DNA from: JADGNZ01 sp963715895
GTDB lineage: Bacteria; Acidobacteriota; Thermoanaerobaculia; Gp7-AA8
Direction of reading: 5' to 3'
Assembly (NCBI GenBank): GCA_963715895.1
Contig: OY970284.1
Location: forward strand, 2,356,001-2,420,000
Length of the DNA: 64,000 nt
A program made the position numbers and the translations under genes. The notes below the pieces were generated by a model that searched no databases, was not told the DNA's origin, and saw only the letters and a program-made list of their open reading frames with translations. Of the stretch, positions 41,042-48,856 are shown in pieces. Numbering within the stretch: the stretch's first letter is position 1; each line of letters opens with the position of its first letter.

Positions 41042-42433
41042 TCACGCCCCTAATCCTGGGAAAAAAGGCTGAACCAGCCCCGTGACAGGTGGCGGGATGA
41101 ATCCTGAGGCGACCGGCTGCAGCTCAAAGAACATCCGCATCATGAGCGAGTCGCCGAAGTCGGGTGACCGGCCTAGATGCAGCTTCACTTCTTCCTTCGG
41201 AACGATCTTCCGCTTTCCATCCTTGTCCGCGTCTTTCGATTTCATCTGCTCGAGGTCTTCGATGGTGAGCGCTCGTTCTTTCACGTCATTGCTTCGGATA
41301 GCGATTCGATGAGCGTTCACGGCCTCGGCAAAGAGATAGGTGCATTGGGTCTTCAGGTTGGCGTACTGCTCCTTCGGCGCATCGTCGCTCTTCGTCGGCG
41401 GTTCGAGCGGACTTGAGCCGTTCACAAAAGCCTTCACGCCGCGGAGGATGTCGGTGACGCCACCGCCCACTCCGTCATCATCGATGAGCGCATGCGAGTA
41501 CGGGATGCCTTCTGACGCGAGGAGGTCGCGGATGATGCCGATCGTGACGTCGATACCCTGCTTCTGGAACACGAGGGTTTTGTAATTCAGAAGTCCCCGC
41601 CAAAGCCGGATGACGATTTTGTCGCCACCGTAGCGGGCCACGTCAGCGGTGAGGAACTTTTCGTTCGACTCGGGCACCGTGTTCGTGAAGAGGTCGATGA
41701 TGGCGTCGTAGTTGATGAGAGCCGAAGGGTCGTCGTCATACTCCCAGTTGCCGAACATCAGTCGTTCGCGCGTCGGCTTGTCGGTGATGGTGGCGAGCTG
41801 CGAGCCGTAGCTATCGGCGGTGTGCTCGTTGTCGCCGTAGAGCGCCTGGATGAAGGCGTAGTCAGCTGGAAGCGTGCCTTCCTTCCAAGGTTTGTAGAAA
41901 AGAGCGTAGAGGAAGTTCTTCGAGGGGTTCGCGGTGAGCCCGATCTTCGGCAGAAGGCCGAACTCTTTGTTGAGGTGCCGGCCGACGCGGGACTTCAGGA
42001 CATCAAAGCCGAGGAAGTTGATCTCGCCGGCCTCTTCGAGGTCGCCTTCGGTGTATTCAAGGGATCCAAAGCGCTCGTAGAGGGGATCGGAAGGCATGAA
42101 GTCTACGTCGAGCAGATCGACGCGGCTGCCGTTTCGGAACTCGATGTAGTTGTACTGGCCGTTCAGCTTCCAGTCGGAAGCGGGTATGCGGTGATGCTGG
42201 CAGACCTTGTTCCAGGTGACGTAGGTCGTCATCATCAGCCGCTTCAGCTCCTTTCGGCCGATGAAGGCGCGCATGCCGGGGTACTGGTAGGCCCGGGTAA
42301 GGCGCTTCTCGCAGGTGAACCAGCTCTTGCCTCCGCCGGCGCCGCCGCCGAAGAGAACGAAACGCGTGTGATCGTCGAGCCACTTCTGCCAGGCGAGATG
42401 CTGTTTAGGCGTCGGCGCGATCGTGGGAGTCAT
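41042..42433 (-). CDS. terL: Terminase large subunit
   Basis: A 463-aa packaging motor. The Walker A reads FGGGAGGGKSWFT with K36-S37. The nuclease half contains LTADVARYGGDKIVIRLWRG, an RNase-H-like first aspartate strand, and ALIDDDGVGGGVTDILRG, the family's conserved D-D-G-V-G motif. ATP-driven DNA translocation and headful or cos cleavage are its known roles. The ATG overlaps the small-subunit gene by 29 bases. Confidence 0.9.
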   Translation of the reverse strand: MTPTIAPTPKQHLAWQKWLDDHTRFVLFGGGAGGGKSWFTCEKRLTRAYQYPGMRAFIGRKELKRLMMTTYVTWNKVCQHHRIPASDWKLNGQYNYIEFRNGSRVDLLDVDFMPSDPLYERFGSLEYTEGDLEEAGEINFLGFDVLKSRVGRHLNKEFGLLPKIGLTANPSKNFLYALFYKPWKEGTLPADYAFIQALYGDNEHTADSYGSQLATITDKPTRERLMFGNWEYDDDPSALINYDAIIDLFTNTVPESNEKFLTADVARYGGDKIVIRLWRGLLNYKTLVFQKQGIDVTIGIIRDLLASEGIPYSHALIDDDGVGGGVTDILRGVKAFVNGSSPLEPPTKSDDAPKEQYANLKTQCTYLFAEAVNAHRIAIRSNDVKERALTIEDLEQMKSKDADKDGKRKIVPKEEVKLHLGRSPDFGDSLMMRMFFELQPVASGFIPPPVTGLVQPFFPGLGA

Positions 42434-42914
42434 TCGCGGGCGGGAGGTAGTTGAAGCCTTGAATCGGCTCTCCCCCGGTCGTGTGATCGACTCGTTCGAT
42501 GATGCGGTTCCTTATCTTGTTGTACTCGCGAATCGCCGCGATCTTCGCTTCCGACTTCTCGTCCTGGAGAATGAGCTTCGCGAGCTGTGAATCGACTACC
42601 TCGTCACGGAGCATCTCGTTCAGAAGTTTCGTGATGCAGGCCTGAACCTTGGCACTCCTCAGCAAACGTGAGCCATTCGAACTGCAGGTCTGGTAGGCCA
42701 GGTCGTATGCGCTCGGAGAGCACTGGTGAGTCTCGGCCTCGCTGTGATCAGCGTCAGGGCACTTTCGGGAGAGCGAGTCGAGGTCGAACGAATATGCCTC
42801 CGCGTAGCAAAGAGTCCCGTTCCCGAAAAGCGCTTCGTTCTGCGTGTAAAACTGGCAGAAGAGCTCCTGCTGTGGCGTGAGCTTCCGCTGCTTGTCGGTT
42901 TGAATCTTAGCCAT
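42405..42914 (-). CDS. terS: Terminase small subunit
   Basis: A 169-aa protein. QRKLTPQQELFCQFYTQNEA and GNGTLCYAEAY follow the N-terminal HTH pattern of TerS proteins (LTPKQ...F...Y...GNATxAYxxAY). The C-terminal half is helical with LLNEMLRDEVVDSQLAKLIL for oligomerisation. It overlaps terL by 29 bases. The ATG at 42914 is preferred; twelve codons upstream another ATG exists inside the next gene. Confidence 0.8.
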   Translation of the reverse strand: MAKIQTDKQRKLTPQQELFCQFYTQNEALFGNGTLCYAEAYSFDLDSLSRKCPDADHSEAETHQCSPSAYDLAYQTCSSNGSRLLRSAKVQACITKLLNEMLRDEVVDSQLAKLILQDEKSEAKIAAIREYNKIRNRIIERVDHTTGGEPIQGFNYLPPANDSHDRADA

Positions 42915-43119
42915 CGGGATATGTGCCGTGGACGACGTGGTAGAGGCCATGGAGAGCGAGTTCCGGGGAAGATGCTATCGAGCAGGCGTTCGGCTTCTCA
43001 GAACGCAATGGCTCGGAAGGAAGGGCGATCCACATGCCGTCGCGTTGGTACAACTCGCCGAGGTCTGAGGCGAGCAGGGATTTGAGGTTTTCGAGGGGCA
43101 GCGTTTGAATCTTAGTCAT
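42907..43119 (-). CDS. Small phage protein
   Basis: A 70-aa protein beginning MTKIQTLPLENLKSLLASDL, ending HVVHGTYPDG. It overlaps both neighbours by eight bases. Not recognised. Overlapping placement before terS supports a real gene. Confidence 0.55.
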   Translation of the reverse strand: MTKIQTLPLENLKSLLASDLGELYQRDGMWIALPSEPLRSEKPNACSIASSPELALHGLYHVVHGTYPDG

Positions 43120-43312
43120 GCTTTTTACGAACTGATTTGCGACGGACGTGTTGGAATCCCATGACTTCCGCGCCCGCGTTCGGCTGAGCCTTCTTCCAAT
43201 CGTCATCGAGCCATACGTCATCGGCTGCCTGCTTCTTCTCAAAGCGAAGAGCCTGAGCCGCGTCCTTGGCGAGGACGTACTTGCGGACGATGAACATCTT
43301 CTGGGCCGGCAT
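43112..43312 (-). CDS. Small phage protein (MFIVRKYV type)
   Basis: A 66-aa protein with MFIVRKYVLAKDAAQALRFE and a DDVWLDDDWKK segment, a pattern I have seen in small conserved phage proteins. Its ATG shares a base with the stop of the gene upstream (TGATG). Function unknown. Confidence 0.6.
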   Translation of the reverse strand: MPAQKMFIVRKYVLAKDAAQALRFEKKQAADDVWLDDDWKKAQPNAGAEVMGFQHVRRKSVRKKHD

Positions 43313-43458
43313 CACTTGAACGCGATCTTGAGCGCGAGCGCCTGGACAGGACGCCAGAGGAAGAACGGGAGCCAGAAGGGTTTCGGCCGGAGGGTGGCCT
43401 GGAGGGTGCGGAAGGCTGCGGTTTCGATTTGCTTTCGGCGGTCGAACTTCCGGGACAT
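43312..43458 (-). CDS. Small basic protein (48 aa)
   Basis: MSRKFDRRKQIETAAFRTLQ, then a proline/aromatic stretch (LRPKPFWLPFFLWRPVQALA) ending KIAFK. It is coupled to the next gene through TGATG at 43310-43314. It has a basic amphipathic N-terminus and a hydrophobic C-terminus, so it may touch the membrane. Not recognised. Confidence 0.55.
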   Translation of the reverse strand: MSRKFDRRKQIETAAFRTLQATLRPKPFWLPFFLWRPVQALALKIAFK

Positions 43459-43548
43459 GCCTTCAGCGTAGGACACCCACTAAAAACGTCAAGCTGCCAG
43501 CGAGTTCGATGTTCACAGATTGGTGACGGGATATTAAGCGTTTTCGCA

Positions 43549-43576
43549 TTGACGTTTTTGAGGCGATGGGTATATT
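43549..43576 (+). promoter_or_regulatory. Sigma-70-type promoter
   Basis: TTGACG (43549-43554), 16 bases, TATATT (43571-43576). The next ATG is only three bases further (43580), so transcription may start inside or at the first codon. Confidence 0.5.
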
Positions 43577-43579
43577 CCT

Positions 43580-43816
43580 ATGAATGACCCTATAAGCAGT
43601 TCAGTCTTGCGCACTGCCATCGATCATCCTCTGATCGCTTTCTGGCTGGGTCTTCTTCTCCTCTTGATGCTCCTCCTTGGCGGGATTCACGTTTGCCGAG
43701 TCTTTCTTGGTTGCCTTAGGCTGTTCGTCCGGGAGATCAAGCACGAACTCTCTGCAGGCTGGGACGCCCTGAAGGAACTCGGGAGAGAGTTCACGAGATG
43801 GAAGAGTGACCCCTGA
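43580..43816 (+). CDS. Small single-span membrane protein
   Basis: A 78-aa protein: short polar N-terminus, one strongly hydrophobic span (AFWLGLLLLLMLLLGGIHVC), then an amphipathic cytoplasmic helix ending FTRWKSDP. It is transcribed opposite to the late cluster from its own promoter. It could be a lysogenic membrane protein such as a superinfection-exclusion factor (inference only). Confidence 0.55.
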   Translation: MNDPISSSVLRTAIDHPLIAFWLGLLLLLMLLLGGIHVCRVFLGCLRLFVREIKHELSAGWDALKELGREFTRWKSDP

Positions 43817-44094
43817 GATTTTTTTGCGGTAGGGGTAGGGAAATCCAACGCTTCGTCCCTCCTACTTAGAAGGTTCCCCTTTTGGAATCACTTGTGCTCC
43901 CTGAACAAGGGACGCGCGAACGTCGTAACCCTCCCTCTCCTCTGAACAACTCTACTTGCCATGTCCGGGCATCGTGTGCCTGTCAGCCTTGGCATGGAAA
44001 AAACTCGTGGACTGCAACTGCCGCCAAAACTGTACTTGATCAAAGCGGAGTGTTTTTACAACCCGAGCTGCCTGCTGACCGTAGGAGGAAGAGT

Positions 44095-44334
44095 ATGAAA
44101 CAAGCCCTGGGTAAGAAAAGACCTGATGGACCGAAGCCGCGTGACGGTCCCTTGCGGGTCCTCGTCGAGTACTTCTCAATCGCTGGTTCTATCGTTTTGC
44201 TTATCAACTGCGTGAGGGCGGCAAACTGGACTGATGCGAGTCAAACGCTGAATACTCCCGGCGGGCAGGCGGTTCTCGTGATGTTCGGCGCGGCAATCGT
44301 GACGCTGCTCTCGCTGATGGGGAAACTTCGCTGA
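44095..44334 (+). CDS. Small two-span membrane protein
   Basis: A 79-aa protein after a strong GGAGGAAG site. There is a basic N-terminus (KKRPDGPKPRDGPLR) and two spans (LVEYFSIAGSIVLLINCV and AVLVMFGAAIVTLLSLMG). Together with the gene at 43580 it forms a rightward membrane-protein pair expressed against the late direction. Function unknown. Confidence 0.6.
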   Translation: MKQALGKKRPDGPKPRDGPLRVLVEYFSIAGSIVLLINCVRAANWTDASQTLNTPGGQAVLVMFGAAIVTLLSLMGKLR

Positions 44335-44343
44335 TGAGAAAAA

Positions 44344-44577
44344 CTACTGCTGCTCCGGTTCGGAGAGACTAATGGATTCAGAATCGGCGGCTGGAGGTGT
44401 GTCCGTGACAGCGACAGGTGATTTCCGGAGCTTCTTCTTCCGTCTGAACGTCCTCGGCTCGTAGAAGCTCGTCGGTCGGCTCTTCCTGAACTGCTCCAGC
44501 TCGAACATACTCGCCGGCAGGCGGCCGTAGATTTTCCGGAACTGCTCGCGGAGCTGGTCATTCGTGAGCGGGATCAT
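44344..44577 (-). CDS. Hypothetical phage protein
   Basis: A 77-aa protein starting MIPLTNDQLREQFRKIYGRL with a basic centre (FRRKKKLRKS) and an acidic serine-rich tail. It overlaps the zinc-finger gene upstream by 20 bases. The first 40 residues look like a small helical DNA-binding or adaptor segment. Not assigned. Confidence 0.5.
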   Translation of the reverse strand: MIPLTNDQLREQFRKIYGRLPASMFELEQFRKSRPTSFYEPRTFRRKKKLRKSPVAVTDTPPAADSESISLSEPEQQ

Positions 44578-44713
44578 GTGGCGGTTCGGTTTGAAAGCCG
44601 GGGCAACCCTCCCGGCAGCGCGAGCTGAAGCCCTGGCACCACTTCTTGTGCTTCGCGAAGGCCTCCTGGTCGGGGTATTCGGAGTGGCATACCCGGCAGT
44701 GCAACGTGGTCAT
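44558..44713 (-). CDS. Small zinc-finger-like protein (51 aa)
   Basis: MTTLHCRVCHSEYPDQEAFA leads to KHKKWCQGF. C6-x2-C9 with H22 and C26 is close to a C2H2/C2HC finger, and C33 and C37 add a second pair. It is divergent from the gene at 44731, 17 bases away, so their promoters must overlap. Confidence 0.55.
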   Translation of the reverse strand: MTTLHCRVCHSEYPDQEAFAKHKKWCQGFSSRCREGCPGFQTEPPHDPAHE

Positions 44714-44730
44714 GGGTGTATAAAAGCGGA

Positions 44731-44985
44731 ATGGGACTGATATTTAGCAGTGCGCAACTCGATAAATTTGGCCAGCGGGCGAGGAGAATCGCGGACGAGG
44801 AACTTGAGGCGATGGGTCAGGGAGGAATTGCGGGCACGATCGCTCAAGACGGAGGACATCCGAATCCCGGTATCAGCTTGGAGACAGAGCACGGGATGCG
44901 CACGTTCCAGGTCGAGTTCTCATCATCGGACGACGAGCTCCGCGAGGCTATCCGGCGTGACCTTCGGCGGGCTCTCGCGCCGTAG
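44731..44985 (+). CDS. Hypothetical small protein
   Basis: An 84-aa protein, MGLIFSSAQLDKFGQRARRI at the start, acidic C-terminal helix (SSDDELREAIRRDLRRALAP). The ATG at 44731 follows AAGCGGA. It is the only rightward gene in a block of leftward small genes; its last 38 bases overlap the opposite-strand gene at 44948. Confidence 0.5.
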   Translation: MGLIFSSAQLDKFGQRARRIADEELEAMGQGGIAGTIAQDGGHPNPGISLETEHGMRTFQVEFSSSDDELREAIRRDLRRALAP

Positions 44986-45142
44986 ACGGAAAGAGTGCGG
45001 GTTGATTTTCTGTCGGTCGATTCCTCCGGCACTTCGCACAGACGTTTTCGGTGGCGCGGGTGTAGACCAGCGAGAAACGCTTCTGTCCGTACACTAGGCA
45101 CCGGTACGGATAGATTGCGCGGCGCTTGGCTCGGAGCGTCAT
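44948..45142 (-). CDS. Small protein with one CxxC pair
   Basis: A 64-aa protein, MTLRAKRRAIYPYRCLVYGQ with VCAKCRRNRPTENQP. It is basic with a zinc-knuckle-like pair. The ATG overlaps the stop of the gene upstream (ATGA). The C-terminal third is antisense to the 3' end of the gene at 44731. Confidence 0.5.
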   Translation of the reverse strand: MTLRAKRRAIYPYRCLVYGQKRFSLVYTRATENVCAKCRRNRPTENQPALFPSTAREPAEGHAG

Positions 45143-45312
45143 CTTGGCGTTTGTGGTGGCAGTGAGCGCTCGCTGAGCGTCTCTAAACGCGCTTCAATCT
45201 TAAAGTTCTGCTCTCGAATGTCGAGGAGAACCTCAAGAATAGCGCTGGCATAGTGAATTGCGAAAGTATCCGGGCCAGTTACCTGATTCATGATTTGATC
45301 GCGCGTTTTCAT
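45139..45312 (-). CDS. Small helical protein (57 aa), LLDIR paralogue 1
   Basis: MKTRDQIMNQVTGPDTFAIH then YASAILEVLLDIREQNFKIE. The segment ILEVLLDIRxQ is nearly identical to one in the 55-aa protein at 45970, so the two are paralogues flanking the RusA pair. Both start and stop overlap neighbours by four bases. A short coiled coil is likely. Function unknown. Confidence 0.6.
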   Translation of the reverse strand: MKTRDQIMNQVTGPDTFAIHYASAILEVLLDIREQNFKIEARLETLSERSLPPQTPR

Positions 45313-45698
45313 GCTGCAAGTATATCTGGACTCGATTGCTGAGCGATTGACACTTCCGCCCGCGCCTTTCTCGCCTCAACTCCGCCGAATCTAAGCATTA
45401 GCTCGGGCACAACCTCCCACGAGTCATCCGCCAGAATCCCAGCATCGACGAGCAAGTCCATCACGCTTTCGGCCGCATTCGAGAGGTCGAAGCGTCGGCG
45501 GTTCTCCGCGAAGAACGTGATCGCAACGCTCGCCCGGACGATCGGTGTCTTCGGCCGGTGAGGCCGAATGTGAAGCATCATCTCTCCGTGCCAGGCGAGG
45601 AAGGCTTCAGAGGAGATGAGCCGCGGCCGGCCGCCAGCATTCACGATGCGCTTCGAGTTCTTCTTGCTTGGGACGCGTCCCGGCAATGTGATCGTCAC
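45309..45698 (-). CDS. rusA: RusA-family Holliday junction resolvase
   Basis: A 129-aa protein. The N-terminal strand with VPSKKNSKRIV, the acidic cluster in RRFDLSNAAESVMDLLVDAG, and ILADDSWEVVPELMLRFGG follow the RusA pattern (D-x-D-N...D-L...D-D...V), giving the catalytic aspartates near residues 71, 81 and 90. It cuts four-way junctions during phage recombination and prepares DNA for packaging. It overlaps both neighbours by four bases in a tightly coupled operon. Confidence 0.85.
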   Translation of the reverse strand: MTITLPGRVPSKKNSKRIVNAGGRPRLISSEAFLAWHGEMMLHIRPHRPKTPIVRASVAITFFAENRRRFDLSNAAESVMDLLVDAGILADDSWEVVPELMLRFGGVEARKARAEVSIAQQSSPDILAA

Positions 45699-45973
45699 GG
45701 GAGTGATTGCCAGAAGGCTTTCCTATCCCCGCCCGACAGCAGGGTTTCAAAATAGCGAAGGGCGTAGTAGAGCCAATCTGCAATTCTTCGCCCCTTTTCC
45801 TCTTTCCACCCCCTCGCCTTGCCGAGTGCTTGCCAGAAGGCGCGGTCTTGGAGAGTGTCGCCCTTGTGGTATGCCTCGACACCTTCAATCTCGCAGGGAG
45901 ATATATGGATGCCTGGTTTGTATCCCGCCTCTACCGCCTGTTTGATTGCGTCTTGTTCGGAGTGAAGGGTCAT
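45695..45973 (-). CDS. Hypothetical phage protein
   Basis: A 92-aa protein: MTLHSEQDAIKQAVEAGYKP, then GDTLQDRAFWQALGKARGWK and an aromatic helix (RRIADWLYYALRYFETLL). Such A-F-W-x-A-L-G-K-x-R-G-W proteins recur in phage genomes; no function is known to me. It has four-base overlaps on both sides. Confidence 0.6.
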   Translation of the reverse strand: MTLHSEQDAIKQAVEAGYKPGIHISPCEIEGVEAYHKGDTLQDRAFWQALGKARGWKEEKGRRIADWLYYALRYFETLLSGGDRKAFWQSLP

Positions 45974-46137
45974 GGATGATTCGTTGGCATCCGCTCCTTT
46001 AAATCTTCAAGCTGATTGCGAATGTCGAGCAGGACTTCGAGGATGAGGCGGGTGTTGTCTCCAGGCGCAGGGTCTGAGCTGCCGAATAGACAGTCGCCGG
46101 CTTTCGAATACTGGTAAATGTCTTCTCTGTTTCTCAT
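45970..46137 (-). CDS. Small helical protein (55 aa), LLDIR paralogue 2
   Basis: MRNREDIYQYSKAGDCLFGS, then NTRLILEVLLDIRNQLEDLK. It shares ILEVLLDIR with the 57-aa protein at 45139 in both protein and DNA. It overlaps both neighbours by four bases (ATGA). Confidence 0.6.
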   Translation of the reverse strand: MRNREDIYQYSKAGDCLFGSSDPAPGDNTRLILEVLLDIRNQLEDLKERMPTNHP

Positions 46138-46625
46138 CCGAATAGCCTAGCTGTCCTTGCCGGCGCCGACAAGGCCGGTTTGAAGTCGTAATAGGTCTCG
46201 AAGCTCGGCAGCTCCTTCCGGTACTCGAGAATGTGCACGGGCTTCACTGGTTCAGGAGAATCGACAGGATGGCCCCGGAAGGTGAACACCTTGCGCGGTA
46301 CGGCGATCTTGCCCTGAAGGAATGCCCCTCCGCGCTCGGTGAGCAGCCACTTCCCGCTCCGGGGGCTGTCTTTCTCCGCATGGTGCGCGAGACCGAAGTA
46401 CCGGAGAGCGGCGAAGTTTGTCCAGGAATCATCGGAGAGCCGGAAGGGGCAACCTTCCGCCCGCATGTCGTTTCGCAGGTGAATCGAGTTCCGGTTGTAA
46501 TGCCGAACTGCCGCGCGGAGCTTGAAGAGGCACTCGACATGAAGCGCCGTGAGGCGATGCACTTTGAGCGCGAGATCGGCTTCGCAGTGGACGCACTTGT
46601 TGGTTGTGATGCAGGTCTGGCACAT
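46134..46625 (-). CDS. Zinc-finger/winged-helix-like phage protein
   Basis: A 163-aa protein. MCQTCITTNKCVHCEADL gives four N-terminal cysteines for a zinc site. The middle (WTNFAALRYFGLAHHAEKDS, GKWLLTERGGAFLQGKIAVP) reads as a winged-helix with a beta wing. The C-terminal part is basic-aromatic. A DNA-binding role is likely from these features. The stop overlaps the next gene by four bases. Confidence 0.6.
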   Translation of the reverse strand: MCQTCITTNKCVHCEADLALKVHRLTALHVECLFKLRAAVRHYNRNSIHLRNDMRAEGCPFRLSDDSWTNFAALRYFGLAHHAEKDSPRSGKWLLTERGGAFLQGKIAVPRKVFTFRGHPVDSPEPVKPVHILEYRKELPSFETYYDFKPALSAPARTARLFG

Positions 46626-46628
46626 GGG

Positions 46629-46832
46629 TTAGGCGTCGATGGAAAAGACTCGGCAGATCACCTCGTATACGAAGAATGAGGCGCGGCCTTTCTTCGGTAG
46701 CAGATCGCGTGCGATTTCAATGGCACGCTCGCCGGTCTCGGCTTCAACGGTGAAGCAGCGATCGTTCGCAACCTCGTCGCCGTCGTTGGCCCAAGCGAAC
46801 GAGACTTGAAAGACTTTGTTATTGAATGTCAT
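46629..46832 (-). CDS. Hypothetical small protein
   Basis: A 67-aa protein, MTFNNKVFQVSFAWANDGDE, CFTVEAETGERAIEIARDLL. Alternating strands and a helix suggest a small alpha/beta fold. Three bases from the next gene. Not recognised. Confidence 0.5.
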   Translation of the reverse strand: MTFNNKVFQVSFAWANDGDEVANDRCFTVEAETGERAIEIARDLLPKKGRASFFVYEVICRVFSIDA

Positions 46833-46882
46833 GTAGTGGAGCGGAAGGGCAGGCCGACTACCTGCCCGTGGTGATTGATGGG

Positions 46883-47275
46883 CTAGAGCGGACTGGGCGT
46901 GTCGTTCTCTTCTTCGGCTACTTCCTCGCCTTCGCCGAAGGTGCTATCGATCACGCCGACGAGGAACTTCTTGTACTCCTTGCCAGGCCGGTTCTTCGAG
47001 GGGAAGGTCCCGGCGTATTCGATGCCTACCTCGGTATCGAGCGGTACGTCCTTCATGTGCTCGTCGATGACCGTCGAGCCCCACACACCGACGCGTTCTC
47101 CCTCGACTTCGAGGATGTATACGTTGGAGCCGTTCGAGCCGTAGTTCTCAACCTTGGCGACGTAGAGACCCTGGATGGAGTCCCCGACTTCGAGCTTGTG
47201 ATCCTTCTCCGGCCACATCGTGGCCCAGTCTTGGTCTCCTCCTTTCATTTTGAATTTGCTGCGGTCTAATCCCAT
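46883..47275 (-). CDS. OB-fold, ssDNA-binding-type phage protein
   Basis: A 130-aa protein. The core (KLEVGDSIQGLYVAKVENYG, VYILEVEGERVGVWGSTVID, EVGIEYAGTFPSKNRPGKEY) alternates five strands as in an OB-fold, and the tail is acidic (GEGEEVAEEENDTPSPL), as in T7 gp2.5-like binding proteins. It starts five bases after an exonuclease-like gene, so the two may form a recombination pair. It is separate from the SSB at 22780. Confidence 0.6.
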   Translation of the reverse strand: MGLDRSKFKMKGGDQDWATMWPEKDHKLEVGDSIQGLYVAKVENYGSNGSNVYILEVEGERVGVWGSTVIDEHMKDVPLDTEVGIEYAGTFPSKNRPGKEYKKFLVGVIDSTFGEGEEVAEEENDTPSPL

Positions 47276-47280
47276 GGTGG

Positions 47281-48228
47281 TTATGCAACTTTCTTGGTTT
47301 GTTTTCGTGCGACCTTTGGGGATGCGCTGAATGCAGCTTGCTCTGGAGTTAGTGATACGAGCGATGCCTGAGCAGCTTTCTCGGCAGCTTTCTTGAGATC
47401 GGGCGAAACGTTGAAGGTGTGCGGCGTCGGCCGCTTCTTGGGCAATCCGAGCGTGAGTTCGAGCGGGTAGTCGCGCTGCAAGGGCTTCTCGCCTTCGGTC
47501 TCGTAGGCCCAGATCGTCCGGGCGGCGGCATAGATGTCGAGGCGGCGGGCAACTTCCGTGAATTTGTAGCCCTGTTTATTCCGCTTGTACCCGACCTGGA
47601 GAATCGCCTGCCAGCTATCTCCGCACGCTTGCGCGATCGCGGAGACCTGGATGATGTGCGAGGCGTAGATGTTCTGGCTGGTCTTCACGTCTATCGTGCC
47701 GGGCAAGCCGTCCTTTTTCCGTCTGAGGCGGACATCGCGGGTTGCGGCGAAGTGGAGGAGGCCGCCGGGTTCGGAGCCGGGACCTTCGGGCCAGATGACA
47801 TCCTCAGCTTCGATGATCTCGTACTCGGCCTTGCCTTCCGCTTCCCACCAGTCTCGATAGCTCATGACGCAGCCGTATTCGTCGGGGGTAAGCTCCTCAA
47901 TCTGCCCGTTGCGGCTGTTTACGAACTTGTCGTCCATCTTCACCGTCTCGCCTTTGTTGAGCTGCTCGATTGCCTGATGGACTTTCGAGCCGCGCTCGCC
48001 GGCGAGGTCGCGGATGATGTCGGCTTGGTCGCCGTTCGTTTTCAGGAACTGCTCGAACTGCTTGCCCTTGGGGTAGAAGCCTGCGATGTATGTAATGCTG
48101 GGCCGCCATTCGACAATCGGGAGGCCCGTCACTTTGTCCGTTGCCTCGCGGCCGTAGAAACGTTCGTCGAGGGTGGTGCAGCGCACGATGCCGCGCTCAC
48201 GATCGACTTGAGATATCTCCTTTTTCAT
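47281..48228 (-). CDS. PD-(D/E)XK nuclease (phage exonuclease-type)
   Basis: A 315-aa protein. A conserved histidine in RGSKVHQAIEQL (motif I region), an acidic strand at ATRDVRLRRKKDGLPGTIDV with D-V-K in GTIDVKTSQNIYASH, and QVSAIAQACG (motif IV glutamine) match the RecB/Cas4-like nuclease fold used by phage exonucleases. It would resect DNA ends for annealing by the OB-fold protein encoded next. Its ATG overlaps the YopX gene by four bases. Confidence 0.75.
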   Translation of the reverse strand: MKKEISQVDRERGIVRCTTLDERFYGREATDKVTGLPIVEWRPSITYIAGFYPKGKQFEQFLKTNGDQADIIRDLAGERGSKVHQAIEQLNKGETVKMDDKFVNSRNGQIEELTPDEYGCVMSYRDWWEAEGKAEYEIIEAEDVIWPEGPGSEPGGLLHFAATRDVRLRRKKDGLPGTIDVKTSQNIYASHIIQVSAIAQACGDSWQAILQVGYKRNKQGYKFTEVARRLDIYAAARTIWAYETEGEKPLQRDYPLELTLGLPKKRPTPHTFNVSPDLKKAAEKAAQASLVSLTPEQAAFSASPKVARKQTKKVA

Positions 48229-48752
48229 GTTGCGGATTTGGTCTCGCCCGATTCGATGAGGTCGGGGTTATTGTGGATGTCGCCAATGACTTCGACGGGC
48301 GCAGATACCTTAGATTCGTGCCAGTAAACGGCTTTTCCGCAATCGAGCCAGTTGTAGTCCCTTGCCGGAACACCTCCCGAAGCAAGGTAGGCTTCGTTTG
48401 CGCGTGGTGCGACGGTGATTAGCCAGAAGGCGGCGGAGCGTACATACCATCCGATTTGGAAAACTTGGCCACCGACATCCACCAAATCCCCCTCCCAAAT
48501 CTCCTTGCCGTTCTTGTCGAGGAGGCCGGTGAATTGTTCGAGGATTAGGGTTTTCGCAGAGCGCCAGTTTGGTTTCTCGAAGGTTTCATCTGGTCGGAAT
48601 TGGCGGACGGCAATCTCCTGAATCTCCTTGCAGTGCTTCCATTCTGGTTCGTTTTCAGTGTCTTCTTTCGACAGCCGAGAGAAACCCACAACTTCGAACA
48701 TCTGGCTAGTGAGATAGTCCCACGCTCTGAATTTGATCGGTCTTTGCTGCAT
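48225..48752 (-). CDS. YopX-family phage protein
   Basis: A 175-aa protein. It begins IKFRAWDYLTSQMFEVVGF, contains LEQFTGLLDKNGKEIWEGDL and ends VEVIGDIHNNPDLIE, the three hallmark segments of the YopX family. The family is common in phages and plasmids, and its role is unknown. Four-base overlap with the nuclease gene. Confidence 0.85.
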   Translation of the reverse strand: MQQRPIKFRAWDYLTSQMFEVVGFSRLSKEDTENEPEWKHCKEIQEIAVRQFRPDETFEKPNWRSAKTLILEQFTGLLDKNGKEIWEGDLVDVGGQVFQIGWYVRSAAFWLITVAPRANEAYLASGGVPARDYNWLDCGKAVYWHESKVSAPVEVIGDIHNNPDLIESGETKSAT

Positions 48753-48769
48753 GTGAGTGATTGATTGGT

Positions 48770-48836
48770 ATCCGGGAGGGGGCGAGATCCTTTCCAGAAA
48801 CTCGCGCCGCAGTCTTGCGTGTAAACCCTCCCGGAT
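48770..48836. other. Long stem-loop upstream of the YopX gene
   Basis: ATCCGGGAGGG (48770-48780) pairs exactly with CCCTCCCGGAT (48826-48836). Inside, GCGAG (48782-48786) pairs with CTCGC (48801-48805). The structure fills the 104-base gap between two leftward genes, so it would sit in the YopX leader or end the preceding gene's message. Confidence 0.5.
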
Positions 48837-48856
48837 GGAAACGATTTGATTTCGAC

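Noticed and set aside
48770..48836. Riboswitch in the YopX leader
   Set aside because: The stem is simple and no aptamer core could be recognised.
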